From Gemmatimonadota bacterium (lineage in GTDB: Bacteria > Gemmatimonadota > Gemmatimonadetes > Longimicrobiales > Gaopeijiaceae), in assembly GCA_022826565.1 (NCBI GenBank), contig JAJDUP010000041.1, positions 62,001-126,000 of the forward strand: a DNA stretch of 64,000 nucleotides. The letters are read 5' to 3'. A program made the translations under genes and the position numbers. Shown in pieces: positions 26,488 to 33,536 of this stretch (within the stretch, counting starts at the first letter, position 1; each line of letters begins with the position of its first letter). Under the pieces are notes generated by a model that was given only the letters and a program-made list of their open reading frames with translations, had not been told where the DNA came from and did no database searches.

Positions 26488-28797
26488 TCAACCTCCCGGT
26501 GCCAACACGAGCCGGTATTCCGCGCGCGCCTCCACCGCCTCCCGCGAGAAGAGCATCGGGAAGTAGTCCCGGTCGGCCCAGTCCTCGGTGAGATTGCCGT
26601 AGTAGGGGCTTCCGGGGCGTCCCGACTGTCCCGGCGCGTTGGTGAACAGCGACCCGTCCAGGTCGGCGAAGTCGACGATGTGACGGTAGGTGGCCCCTGT
26701 TGCGGCAACCGTGCCCGCGCCTCCCGACCGCTCCGCCGCCGGCAGATCGTATGCGGTCACGAGCGCGTGCGGGAACTCGTTGCGGTGGTCGCGTCCCCAG
26801 CGCCACTGGGCCGCATCGTCGCCCTGGTCGGCCGTGATCCGTGCGATGGCGGCCGCCAGGACCGATTCATAATCAGCCGGCCCGGATTCACCTGGGCTGT
26901 TTCGGTAGGAGTCCAGGGCCTCCGTGTCGAGCCGGCGGTAGATTGCGGCCGCCCGGCTCTCCCGGTCGAAAACGCCGTCCCAGGCGGCCAGTTCGGCCCG
27001 GTAGGTCTCCAGCCCCGCGTCGTTCGCCGTCCATCCCCGGAAGAGCGCCGCGTGGCGCGCGCCGGAAGCCGAGTACGCGTCCTGCTGGAGCAGCCGCGAG
27101 TCGTCCAGCGTGTAGTCGCTGCCCGTGTTCAGCACCTCCTCGACCCGGGCGAAGCGGGCGAAGGGGCCTGCGGTCTTGAAGAAGAGCGGCGGATCGTACC
27201 CGGGCGGGTGGATGTCGTGGTTGGCCGTGCCCACCCAGCCGCGCTCCGGATTGAACTCGGTGGGAAGGTCGTCGCGGAAGCCGTCCCACTCGTATTCGCC
27301 GGTCCCCGGCACCGGCAGCCGTCCGTGCCAGTTGGGGCGGCTCGGCGAGAGGGCGGCGGCCTGCCAGGCGATGTTCCCGTCGGCGTCCCCGCAGATCATG
27401 TTCTCGGTGGGGGCCAGCCAGTAGCGCAGCTCCTCGAGGAAAGCGGCGCAGTCGGAGACGACGTTGAGCCGGAGCCCGGAGAGATACCCCGTGGTCCCGG
27501 GCTCGTGCATGGTCGAGCGCATGGCGTAGGCGAGGTTGTTGTCCGTGTCCCGGTGGAAGATCGGCCCGTGGCGTGAGAACTCCAGCTCCATGGTCACGGG
27601 CGCGCCGTCCTTCACCTGGACGGTCTCGGTGATGGTCCGCACCTCCTCCCAGCCGTCGTCCCAGCGCACCTGTTTGGGGTTGTCCGGATTCACTTGCTCG
27701 ACGTACACGTCCGACTGATCGGTGCCCACGATGGTGAGCCCCCAGGCGATGCGTCCGTTGTGCCCGATGGCCACCCCGGGGAGCACCGGCTCGGTCGAGC
27801 CGATGGCGGTCCAGCCGGGTGCGTCCAGGTGCACGACGTAGCGGAGCGACGGGTTGGTGACGCCGCGGTGCGGGTCGTTGGCCACGATCGCGTGGCCGCT
27901 CGCGGTGCGGCTGCCGTGAATCGCCCAGTTGTTGCTCCCGGGGGAGGTCTCGCGGGCGCCCAGGTTCATCGCCATCTCCGACCCCGTCCAGCCGTCGTAG
28001 GGAGCGACCAGCGGCGGGCTGCTCATCGCGTTGCGGAAGCCCGTCACTCCGCCCAGAACCTCGGCCGAAATCAGCGACAGGTCGACGCCCGCGGGCACCT
28101 CGAGTTCGCGCCAGGGGGTGGGATTCGCCTGCCGGTTGGCTTCCGCCGCTCCCAGCTCGGCCACCCGTTCGGCCAGCCGCAGCTCGCGGCGCACGTCTCC
28201 GACCGGCATCGCGGTCTGCATGCGCAGCAGCGGCGTCTCGGCGGTCCACGGCTCGGGCTCGAGCCCCGTCAGCATGAACTCGACAGGCAGTTCGCCGGCC
28301 GCCGTGGCGTGGTCGATGTAGGCGTTGACCCCGGCCGCGAAGGCCTCCAGGATGCGTCGGCCTTCGGGGTGGTAGCTGGTGTACTCGTCGTCGTCGAACG
28401 GGCCGCGGAACTTGAGCAGGCGTGCGACACGGTCGTGTTGGAGCGCCTCCGGCCCGAGCACTTCCGAGAGCCGCCCCTCACCGGCTCGTCTGTACATCTC
28501 CATCTGCCAGAGACGGTCCTGGGCCTGTACGAAGCCCTGGGCGAGGAAGAGGTCGTCGAGGTTCGAGGCGTAGATATGGGGCACGCCCCAGGGATCGCGC
28601 AGCACTTCGACTTCGCCTGTCAGTCCGGCGACCTGGATGCTGCCCTCGATTTGCGGCAGGTGGGCGGAGGCGAGGTCGTCGAAGGTCGAGGCGGGGGTTT
28701 CGGCGCAGGCGGTGAGGAGGGTGAGGAGAGCGAGGGTGGTGACGGCGGTGGCGGGGCTGGGGCTATTGACGAATTCGGGAGCTTGAGGCCGGTGCAT
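26488..28797 (-). CDS. Penicillin acylase family lipoprotein (Ntn hydrolase)
   Basis: The 769-residue protein has a hydrophobic segment ending in a lipobox (LLTLLTAC). Family features are EVLRDPWGVPHIYASNLDD, FVQAQDRLWQMEMYRRAGEG in the alpha part, and the self-cleavage site SPGSNNWAIHG with Ser288 as the expected nucleophile exposed after autocatalysis, followed by ANDPH. These enzymes cleave amide bonds in penicillin G, acyl-homoserine lactones or related acyl amides; which is used here is unknown. A GGAGGA ribosome-binding site precedes the ATG. It lies upstream of the DoxX-like gene on the same strand. Confidence 0.93.
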   Translation of the reverse strand: MHRPQAPEFVNSPSPATAVTTLALLTLLTACAETPASTFDDLASAHLPQIEGSIQVAGLTGEVEVLRDPWGVPHIYASNLDDLFLAQGFVQAQDRLWQMEMYRRAGEGRLSEVLGPEALQHDRVARLLKFRGPFDDDEYTSYHPEGRRILEAFAAGVNAYIDHATAAGELPVEFMLTGLEPEPWTAETPLLRMQTAMPVGDVRRELRLAERVAELGAAEANRQANPTPWRELEVPAGVDLSLISAEVLGGVTGFRNAMSSPPLVAPYDGWTGSEMAMNLGARETSPGSNNWAIHGSRTASGHAIVANDPHRGVTNPSLRYVVHLDAPGWTAIGSTEPVLPGVAIGHNGRIAWGLTIVGTDQSDVYVEQVNPDNPKQVRWDDGWEEVRTITETVQVKDGAPVTMELEFSRHGPIFHRDTDNNLAYAMRSTMHEPGTTGYLSGLRLNVVSDCAAFLEELRYWLAPTENMICGDADGNIAWQAAALSPSRPNWHGRLPVPGTGEYEWDGFRDDLPTEFNPERGWVGTANHDIHPPGYDPPLFFKTAGPFARFARVEEVLNTGSDYTLDDSRLLQQDAYSASGARHAALFRGWTANDAGLETYRAELAAWDGVFDRESRAAAIYRRLDTEALDSYRNSPGESGPADYESVLAAAIARITADQGDDAAQWRWGRDHRNEFPHALVTAYDLPAAERSGGAGTVAATGATYRHIVDFADLDGSLFTNAPGQSGRPGSPYYGNLTEDWADRDYFPMLFSREAVEARAEYRLVLAPGG

Positions 28798-29009
28798 GGT
28801 TCCTCCAGGAATGGTTCGTTCCGCTTGGGGCAGAGGTCCGACCGGAAAGTGCGCCCCTTCCGGATAGTTGCCCGTGGTCTATCGTCTGCCTAGCAGGGAA
28901 CGGCAATATCGCGACTGTTAGTGGTGCCGGAAAGCGCACAGACTTCCAGCAGTCCTGCGTCCAGCACGCTCATCATTCCGGTGGTGCTGGCAGGTGATGA
29001 AGAAGAGGT

Positions 29010-29567
29010 CTATGAGATCCCGCCCGTGATGTATCGCTCCACCTGTAACCAAAGCGCTTCGTCTGGATAGTTGCGAGCGTTTTCGTTGATTTCGATCCTC
29101 TGGATCCTGTGACACAACGGAACGCCGCACCGCAGCGGCTCCGAATCGCCCGCCGAGAGCGCGGAGTGAGGGGCCCGTTCCACCAGAACCAGCCAGTAAT
29201 TGACACCTGATTGGAGGGTCCAGGATGTCTGTCCTTCCGCAACGACAATGCCGTTCTGCCGCAACCGCACGAAAACGCTCACCTCACCCGATCCCGGTAC
29301 GTTGATGCGTTCAGGTCTGCCAGGTCCGACGAGGCTGTCGACGGTGAGTGTCTTGTGATGATCGGGCGTGAACACGTCGATCTCGATTCCCGCCACGCCG
29401 GCGGAGTCGATGTGCGAGTTGTTCAGCGTGACAAACTCGCCGGACTCCAGCGGCCACTCGCGCTCCTCGATGTAGCCACCGGCACGCACCTCGAGCCAAG
29501 TGTTGTGGAAGAGATCACACCCGGCCAGACAGGCAGTAGCCGCCACGGCGGCCAGTGCTCTCGTCAT
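29010..29567 (-). CDS. Hypothetical lipoprotein
   Basis: The start at 29567 is set by a strong GGAGGAGG site 5 bases upstream. The 185-residue product has a short signal and a lipobox (AAVAATACLAGC). The mature part looks beta-rich: LEVRAGGYIEEREWPLESGE, EIDVFTPDHHKTLTVDSLVG, GEVSVFVRLRQNGIVVAEG. Two Cys in RCGVPLCHRI may form a disulfide. No family recognised. It is 212 bases downstream of the start of the penicillin acylase gene, same strand, with no clear link. Confidence 0.6.
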   Translation of the reverse strand: MTRALAAVAATACLAGCDLFHNTWLEVRAGGYIEEREWPLESGEFVTLNNSHIDSAGVAGIEIDVFTPDHHKTLTVDSLVGPGRPERINVPGSGEVSVFVRLRQNGIVVAEGQTSWTLQSGVNYWLVLVERAPHSALSAGDSEPLRCGVPLCHRIQRIEINENARNYPDEALWLQVERYITGGIS

Positions 29568-29741
29568 TGGTCCTCCTCCGTACTCGCTGTCGAAGCACAT
29601 GGCCGCCCGTCACTGGCGGCGATCGGGAAATGGACCTTCACTTCCTTACTCACGAACAAGTCCCAGGGCGAGGCCGTTGGAGTCTCCGCACGGCGTCTAG
29701 CACAACGGTCGTGCATACCACCTGGTCTTTCGACAGCGGAC
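29568..29741. other. Non-coding stretch before the tRNA-Ser-like repeats
   Basis: No frame here has coding character, and no tRNA, terminator or riboswitch is recognised. Together with the repeat elements that follow, it forms the only gene-free stretch over 300 bases in the window (29568-29999). Two convergent influences meet here: the promoter region of the lipoprotein gene (minus strand) and the 3' flank of the tRNA array. Confidence 0.5.
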
Positions 29742-29840
29742 GGAGTGGGATGGGCCTGCGGGCGGCTGCGCCGTCCTCGGCCGTCTCCGGCGCTCGCGCC
29801 TGGCGGCGCGATCGCCTCCGGCTCGACAAGTTCGAATCCC
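29742..29840. repeat. tRNA-Ser-flanking palindromic repeat, copy A
   Basis: About 99 bases beginning GGAGTGGGAT and ending TTCGAATCCC. The centre holds an imperfect hairpin (GGCGCTCGCGCC and GGCGCGATCGCC). The left end with its flank (GGACGGAGTGGGAT) equals the 3' end of the nearby tRNA-Ser(GGA) read on this strand. It is nearly identical to copies B and C. Confidence 0.7.
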
Positions 29841-29874
29841 GCTGGAATCGTGTCAGCTGATGCTGGGAAGGAAC

Positions 29875-29978
29875 GGAGTGGGATGGGCCTGCGGGCGGCT
29901 GGCGCCGTCCTCGGCCGTCTCCGGCGCTCGCGCCTGGCGGCGCGACCGCCTCCGGCTCGACACCGTGCGAATCCCACA
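29875..29978. repeat. tRNA-Ser-flanking palindromic repeat, copy B
   Basis: This copy begins with GGAGTGGGAT and ends GCGAATCCCACACC, 133 bases after copy A starts. It differs from A by a few bases (one extra G after GGGCGGCTG, GACCGCC for GATCGCC). It ends just before tRNA-Ser(GGA) at 30000. Confidence 0.7.
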
Positions 29979-29999
29979 CCGACCGTTCACTAGCGTTCA

Positions 30000-30083
30000 C
30001 GGACGGAGTGGGATTCGAACCCACGCGGGCAGATGCCCACACGATTTCCAGTCGTGCGCCTTAAGCCACTCGGCCATCCGTCC
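30000..30083 (-). tRNA. tRNA-Ser(GGA)
   Basis: Class II tRNA with long variable arm. Acceptor GGACGGA/TCCGTCC; anticodon loop CTGGAAA gives anticodon GGA (codons TCC/TCT); T-loop TTCGAAT. Discriminator G. First gene at the 3' end of the array. Confidence 0.93.
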
Positions 30084-30099
30084 TGTTGGTTTCCGGCAA

Positions 30100-30173
30100 T
30101 CGGGGCGCCCGGATTCGAACCGGGGACCTCTGCGACCCGAACGCAGCGCTCTACCGGACTGAGCCACGCCCCG
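30100..30173 (-). tRNA. tRNA-Pro(CGG)
   Basis: Acceptor CGGGGCG/CGCCCCG with the C1-G72 pair typical of bacterial tRNA-Pro; anticodon loop TTCGGGT gives CGG (codon CCG); T-loop TTCGAAT; discriminator A. Confidence 0.93.
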
Positions 30174-30234
30174 TGAAGGTGAGTCTTCTGTTTTGCCTGC
30201 CGGCGGGTCTTGGAGATGGATTGGGGGTTGTTAG

Positions 30235-30319
30235 CGGAGGCGGAGGGACTCGAACCCCCAAGTGCTCGACGCACGCCGCATTTCGAGTGCGGTGCCTTAC
30301 CAATTAGGACTACGCCTCC
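30235..30319 (-). tRNA. tRNA-Ser(CGA)
   Basis: Class II tRNA. Acceptor GGAGGCG/CGCCTCC; anticodon loop CTCGAAA gives CGA (codon TCG); long variable arm; T-loop TTCGAGT; discriminator G. Confidence 0.93.
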
Positions 30320-30433
30320 TGGGGTGTTCGACGATGTGGCAAGAGGAGGGAGTGGCTCGGGGCCGGCCACGACCGTGGCGTCCATCGCCGTTGGCTCGGA
30401 CGAACCCGATTTCCCCATGTTCACTCGGCGCCA

Positions 30434-30541
30434 AGGGAGTGGGATGGGCCTGCGGGCGGCTGCGCCGTCCTCGGCCGTCTTCAGCGCTCGCGCCCGGGCG
30501 CGAGCGCTTCCGGCGCGACAAGTTCGAATCCCATTCCCTCC
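30434..30541. repeat. tRNA-Ser-flanking palindromic repeat, copy C
   Basis: This copy begins GGGAGTGGGAT and ends GTTCGAATCCCATTCCCTCC, which is almost the sense 3' end of the adjacent tRNA-Ser(GCT) in inverted orientation. Its centre is a perfect palindrome with 13-base arms (AGCGCTCGCGCCC at 30483-30495 and its complement at 30496-30508). It lies 17 bases from tRNA-Ser(GCT). Confidence 0.75.
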
Positions 30542-30557
30542 GATCGCTGACGCTCAG

Positions 30558-30642
30558 CGGAGGGAGTGGGATTCGAACCCACGTGGTCACAGGGACCAAC
30601 GCCTTAGCAGGGCGCCGCTTTTAGCCGCTCAGCCATCCCTCC
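30558..30642 (-). tRNA. tRNA-Ser(GCT)
   Basis: Class II tRNA. Acceptor GGAGGGA/TCCCTCC; anticodon loop CTGCTAA gives GCT (codons AGC/AGT); T-loop TTCGAAT; discriminator G. Repeat copy C lies at its 3' flank. Confidence 0.93.
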
Positions 30643-30645
30643 AAG

Positions 30646-30718
30646 TAGCCCCGCCTGGGCTCGAACCAGGACTCTTCTGATCCAGAGTCAGACGTGTTGC
30701 CAATTACACCACGGGGCT
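30646..30718 (-). tRNA. tRNA-Gln(CTG)
   Basis: Acceptor AGCCCCG/CGGGGCT; anticodon loop CTCTGGA gives CTG (codon CAG); T-loop TTCGAGC; discriminator A. Only 3 bases from tRNA-Ser(GCT). Confidence 0.93.
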
Positions 30719-30735
30719 ATTTCAAACTGCGTGAG

Positions 30736-30808
30736 AGCCACCGGTCGGACTCGAACCGACGACCCCGTCATTACGAGTGACGTGCTCTACCAGCTGAGCT
30801 ACGGTGGC
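30736..30808 (-). tRNA. tRNA-Thr(CGT)
   Basis: Acceptor GCCACCG/CGGTGGC; anticodon loop CTCGTAA gives CGT (codon ACG); T-loop TTCGAGT; discriminator T. Confidence 0.93.
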
Positions 30809-30840
30809 GATGTTCTCTTGTTCCGGCAAGCGGCCGGCAG

Positions 30841-30913
30841 TGGAGCCGAGGGGAGTCGAACCCCTGACCTCAGCGTTGCGAACGCTGCGCTCTCCCAACT
30901 GAGCTACGGCCCC
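30841..30913 (-). tRNA. tRNA-Ala(CGC)
   Basis: Acceptor GGGGCCG/CGGCTCC (one G-T pair); anticodon loop TTCGCAA gives CGC (codon GCG); T-loop TTCGACT; discriminator A. Its body is nearly identical to tRNA-Ala(GGC) at 31403 outside the anticodon arm. Confidence 0.93.
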
Positions 30914-30952
30914 TCATCGGCAGTGGTCCGCGACGGGATCGCGGTGCCTCAG

Positions 30953-31026
30953 TGGGCGCGACAGGACTCGAACCTGTGACCTCCACGATGTCAACGTGGC
31001 ACTCTAACCAACTGAGCTACGCGCCC
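30953..31026 (-). tRNA. tRNA-Val(GAC)
   Basis: Acceptor GGGCGCG/CGCGCCC; anticodon loop TTGACAT gives GAC (codons GTC/GTT); T-loop TTCGAGT; discriminator A. Confidence 0.93.
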
Positions 31027-31048
31027 CCTCCGGCGGTCGCACCGGCAA

Positions 31049-31122
31049 TACGCCCGGGAGGACTCGAACCCCCAACCCCCTGATCCGTAGTCAGGTACTC
31101 TATCCAATTGAGCTACGGGCGC
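31049..31122 (-). tRNA. tRNA-Arg(ACG)
   Basis: Acceptor GCGCCCG/CGGGCGT (G1-T72 wobble); anticodon loop CTACGGA gives ACG, read as ICG for CGT/CGC/CGA after TadA editing; discriminator A. Confidence 0.93.
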
Positions 31123-31150
31123 TCTGCGAGCCTCGGCCCGCCCAGAACAG

Positions 31151-31234
31151 TGCCCACGACAGGACTCGAACCTGTACGTCCTTTCGAACACTGGTCCCTC
31201 AAACCAGCCTGTCTACCAATTCCAGCACGTGGGC
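31151..31234 (-). tRNA. tRNA-Leu(GAG)
   Basis: Class II tRNA. Acceptor GCCCACG/CGTGGGC; anticodon loop TTGAGGG gives GAG (codons CTC/CTT); long variable arm; discriminator A. Confidence 0.93.
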
Positions 31235-31254
31235 GACCAGCTCCTGCAACAGCG

Positions 31255-31290
31255 GCAGTCCGTGGACGACGCGATGCATCCACGGACTGC
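31255..31290. repeat. 12-base perfect inverted repeat between two tRNA-Leu genes
   Basis: GCAGTCCGTGGA (31255-31266) and TCCACGGACTGC (31279-31290) flank a 12-base loop. No T-run follows on the minus strand, so it does not look like a classic terminator; it may be a processing hairpin in the polycistronic tRNA precursor. Confidence 0.65.
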
Positions 31291-31293
31291 CAG

Positions 31294-31378
<85 letters not shown>

Positions 31379-31402
31379 TTCCGGCACGTCGGCACTTTGC
31401 AG

Positions 31403-31475
31403 TGGAGCCGAGGGGAGTCGAACCCCTGACCTCCTGAATGCCATTCAGGCGCTCTCCCAACTGAGCTACGGCCCC
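31403..31475 (-). tRNA. tRNA-Ala(GGC)
   Basis: Acceptor GGGGCCG/CGGCTCC; anticodon loop ATGGCAT gives GGC (codons GCC/GCT); T-loop TTCGACT; discriminator A. Confidence 0.93.
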
Positions 31476-31562
31476 AACGGTGCGAACATGAGCCAGGAAC
31501 ACTCGCTCCAAGACCCGAACTGTCAATCAACCCAACCAGTCATCCAATCCTGCAACCTGCAG

Positions 31563-31637
31563 CGGGGCTGACGGGACTCGAACCCGCGGCCTCCGGTGTG
31601 ACAGACCGGCACTCTAACCAAACTGAGCTACAGCCCC
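31563..31637 (-). tRNA. tRNA-Asp(GTC)
   Basis: Acceptor GGGGCTG/CAGCCCC; anticodon loop CTGTCAC gives GTC (codons GAC/GAT); discriminator G, the usual AspRS identity base. Confidence 0.92.
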
Positions 31638-31682
31638 TGTGTGCTACCTGGCCCTGCGTCGCCGGAGCAAGCCCCGACGATA

Positions 31683-31754
31683 TACCCTCACGGGGAATCG
31701 AACCCCGATCTCCACCTTGAAAGAGTGGTGTCCTAACCGTTAGACGATGAGGGC
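31683..31754 (-). tRNA. tRNA-Glu(TTC)
   Basis: Acceptor GCCCTCA/TGAGGGT (G1-T72 wobble); anticodon loop CTTTCAA gives TTC (codons GAA/GAG); T-loop TTCGATT; discriminator A. The only tRNA in the array with T at the wobble position. Confidence 0.92.
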
Positions 31755-31768
31755 GTCACCCCGTCTTA

Positions 31769-31842
31769 CAGGCCCGGAGGGACTCGAACCCCCAACCGCC
31801 GGTTTTGGAGACCGGTGCTCTACCAAATTGAGCTACGGACCT
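31769..31842 (-). tRNA. tRNA-Trp(CCA)
   Basis: Acceptor AGGTCCG/CGGGCCT; anticodon loop CTCCAAA gives CCA (codon TGG); discriminator G as expected for Trp. Confidence 0.93.
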
Positions 31843-31854
31843 GTGGTACTCCAA

Positions 31855-31927
31855 TGGCCAGGGGCGGAATTGAACCGCCGACACCGCGATTTTCAGTCGC
31901 GTGCTCTACCAACTGAGCTACCTGGCC
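31855..31927 (-). tRNA. tRNA-Phe(GAA)
   Basis: Acceptor GGCCAGG/CCTGGCC; anticodon loop CTGAAAA gives GAA (codons TTC/TTT); T-loop TTCAATT; discriminator A. Confidence 0.93.
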
Positions 31928-31983
31928 TGTATACGCCAAGAAACGCCGCGCTGTGGCGGCGTTCCGTGGATCCTGCTCGGTCA

Positions 31984-32057
<74 letters not shown>

Positions 32058-32068
32058 GCGAGATCTTT

Positions 32069-32097
32069 AAGTTATCTGTTTCCGGACGCGGGGTCAA
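32069..32097 (-). promoter_or_regulatory. Probable promoter of the tRNA array
   Basis: On the minus strand TTGACC (32097-32092), a 17-base spacer and TAACTT (32074-32069) form a sigma-70-type promoter ending 11 bases before tRNA-fMet. It lies inside the 3' end of the squalene/phytoene synthase gene. The suf promoter in this window has the same design (TTGACC, 17 bases, TAGCTT). Confidence 0.5.
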
Positions 32098-33064
32098 CGA
32101 CCGTCAGCCGTCGGGAGTACCAGTCGATCCACGCGTTGGAGAACCCCATGATCCGCGCGTTTCGGGTGATGGCGACGACTTCGCGCCGGGTCATCTTGGT
32201 CTCGCGGTCGAGGACGTCGGGGTTGTCGCGGCTGAGCGCGAGGGTCCGCACGGCGAAGAACAGCGGGAGCATGCAGAAAATGCGCACTCCGTGGTGCCGC
32301 CGGGGAATCAGGCGGATGTAGGCGCGGGCGGCGGCCAGATGGCGCTCGGCCTTTTCCACCAGCCGCGCGAGGGCGTGGAGCGCGGCGTGGCGGTGTGCCG
32401 GCTCGAAGAGATCCGCAGGCGCTGCCGGCGACCCCCCCGGAAGGAAATCGGTCGGGACATATACCCAGTCGCGGTCGCGGTCCTCGTGAAGTCCGCGTAT
32501 GACGTTCACGGTCTGGAGCGCCAGGCCGAATTCACGGCCGAGATCCATCATGCGATCCGGTTTTGCGCCGACCCCCGATAGCCGGAGTGCGAACAGTTCG
32601 GTGAGCAGATGGCCGACCCGGCCTGCCACCTCGTGCATGTAGTCGTCCAGATCGGCCTCGGTGACGAATACCGACCCGCGTTCCGTCCACCGGGCCATCC
32701 CCAGGCTGGACTCGCTCACGTTCCGCACCAGGATCGCGCGGGCCGCCGGGTCCAGTCGATCAAGCGCCTCGAGCACCGTGCTCGCGCGCCGGGCCACGGA
32801 TGCGTCCGGCGTGTCCTCCCCGGCGGAGGCGAGCCGGGCGATCAACGCCTGCCGGCCTTCTCCGCCCCCGAGAACGCGTGTCCAGCTCTTCAGCAGCGCG
32901 ATCTTGTCAACGTTCTCGAGCTCCTGATTGTCCTCTAGGTAGTCCGACACGCGCAAAAGGAGATAGGCGACAGTGATCTCTCGTCGCAGCGGCTCGGGAA
33001 GTATCCCGATTCCCACGGCGAAAGTCCGGCTGGACCGGACGAGTAGATCCTGTAGTGTCGCCAT
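32072..33064 (-). CDS. Squalene/phytoene synthase family protein
   Basis: The 330-residue prenyl-condensing enzyme has the first Asp-rich motif DYLED (D41-D45) and a second (NVIRGLHEDRDRDWVYVP, about 187-204), both needed for Mg-diphosphate binding. SESSLGMARW and a helical C-terminus with IFCMLPLFFAVRTL follow. The second motif, with GLHEDRDRDWVYVP, favours a squalene-synthase type acting on two farnesyl diphosphates, as in hopanoid or sterol-precursor pathways; a phytoene role is possible. No other terpenoid gene is in the window. Its 3' end overlaps the promoter of the tRNA array. Confidence 0.88.
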   Translation of the reverse strand: MATLQDLLVRSSRTFAVGIGILPEPLRREITVAYLLLRVSDYLEDNQELENVDKIALLKSWTRVLGGGEGRQALIARLASAGEDTPDASVARRASTVLEALDRLDPAARAILVRNVSESSLGMARWTERGSVFVTEADLDDYMHEVAGRVGHLLTELFALRLSGVGAKPDRMMDLGREFGLALQTVNVIRGLHEDRDRDWVYVPTDFLPGGSPAAPADLFEPAHRHAALHALARLVEKAERHLAAARAYIRLIPRRHHGVRIFCMLPLFFAVRTLALSRDNPDVLDRETKMTRREVVAITRNARIMGFSNAWIDWYSRRLTVVDPASGNR

Positions 33065-33245
33065 GGTTGATTCTCAGGAACCCGAATTGCTTCGTCAATC
33101 TTCAGACGCTGAAGCGTCGCGGACGGTCACGCGGGGGTCGCATGAGGCCTCGCCGAGCTTGGCCACCCGCTACGGCGCGATTATGATTCTCGCCGTGGTG
33201 TGACCGCCAGGCGTCGCTCAGCTGGCCACACGGAGGTGGGGTAAG

Positions 33246-33536
33246 ATGGTGAAGAGTCTCCCTCAGCATGAAATCGAAGGGTGGATCGCCACCCATCCCG
33301 GATGGCGGTTTCGGGAAGGTGCCATCAGCAAGAAGTACGCCTTCCCCTCGTTTCGCAGCGCGATCGTCTTCGTCAATCGCGTCGCCACGATCGCCGACGA
33401 GCTGGATCATCATCCGGACATCGGCGTGAAGTACAACGTGGTCTGGCTGACCGTATCCACGCACGATGTGGGCGGGGTCACCGAGAAGGACTTCAAGCTG
33501 GCCGAGCGGATCGATTTCGCTACGTCAGCGCGCTGA
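33246..33536 (+). CDS. phhB: Pterin-4a-carbinolamine dehydratase
   Basis: The 96-residue enzyme recycles the pterin-4a-carbinolamine formed by aromatic amino acid hydroxylases. The active-site pattern is present: DELDHHPDIGVKYNVVWLTV with H55/H56, and STHDVGGVTEKD with H73. Length is typical. The ATG at 33246 is 11 bases after a GGTGGGG site. No phenylalanine hydroxylase is in the window. The last 12 bases overlap the convergent aminotransferase gene. Confidence 0.93.
   Translation: MVKSLPQHEIEGWIATHPGWRFREGAISKKYAFPSFRSAIVFVNRVATIADELDHHPDIGVKYNVVWLTVSTHDVGGVTEKDFKLAERIDFATSAR

Noticed and set aside
29742..30541. CRISPR array from the repeats
   Set aside because: The repeats are long, few, irregularly spaced and palindromic, with no uniform spacers or cas genes.
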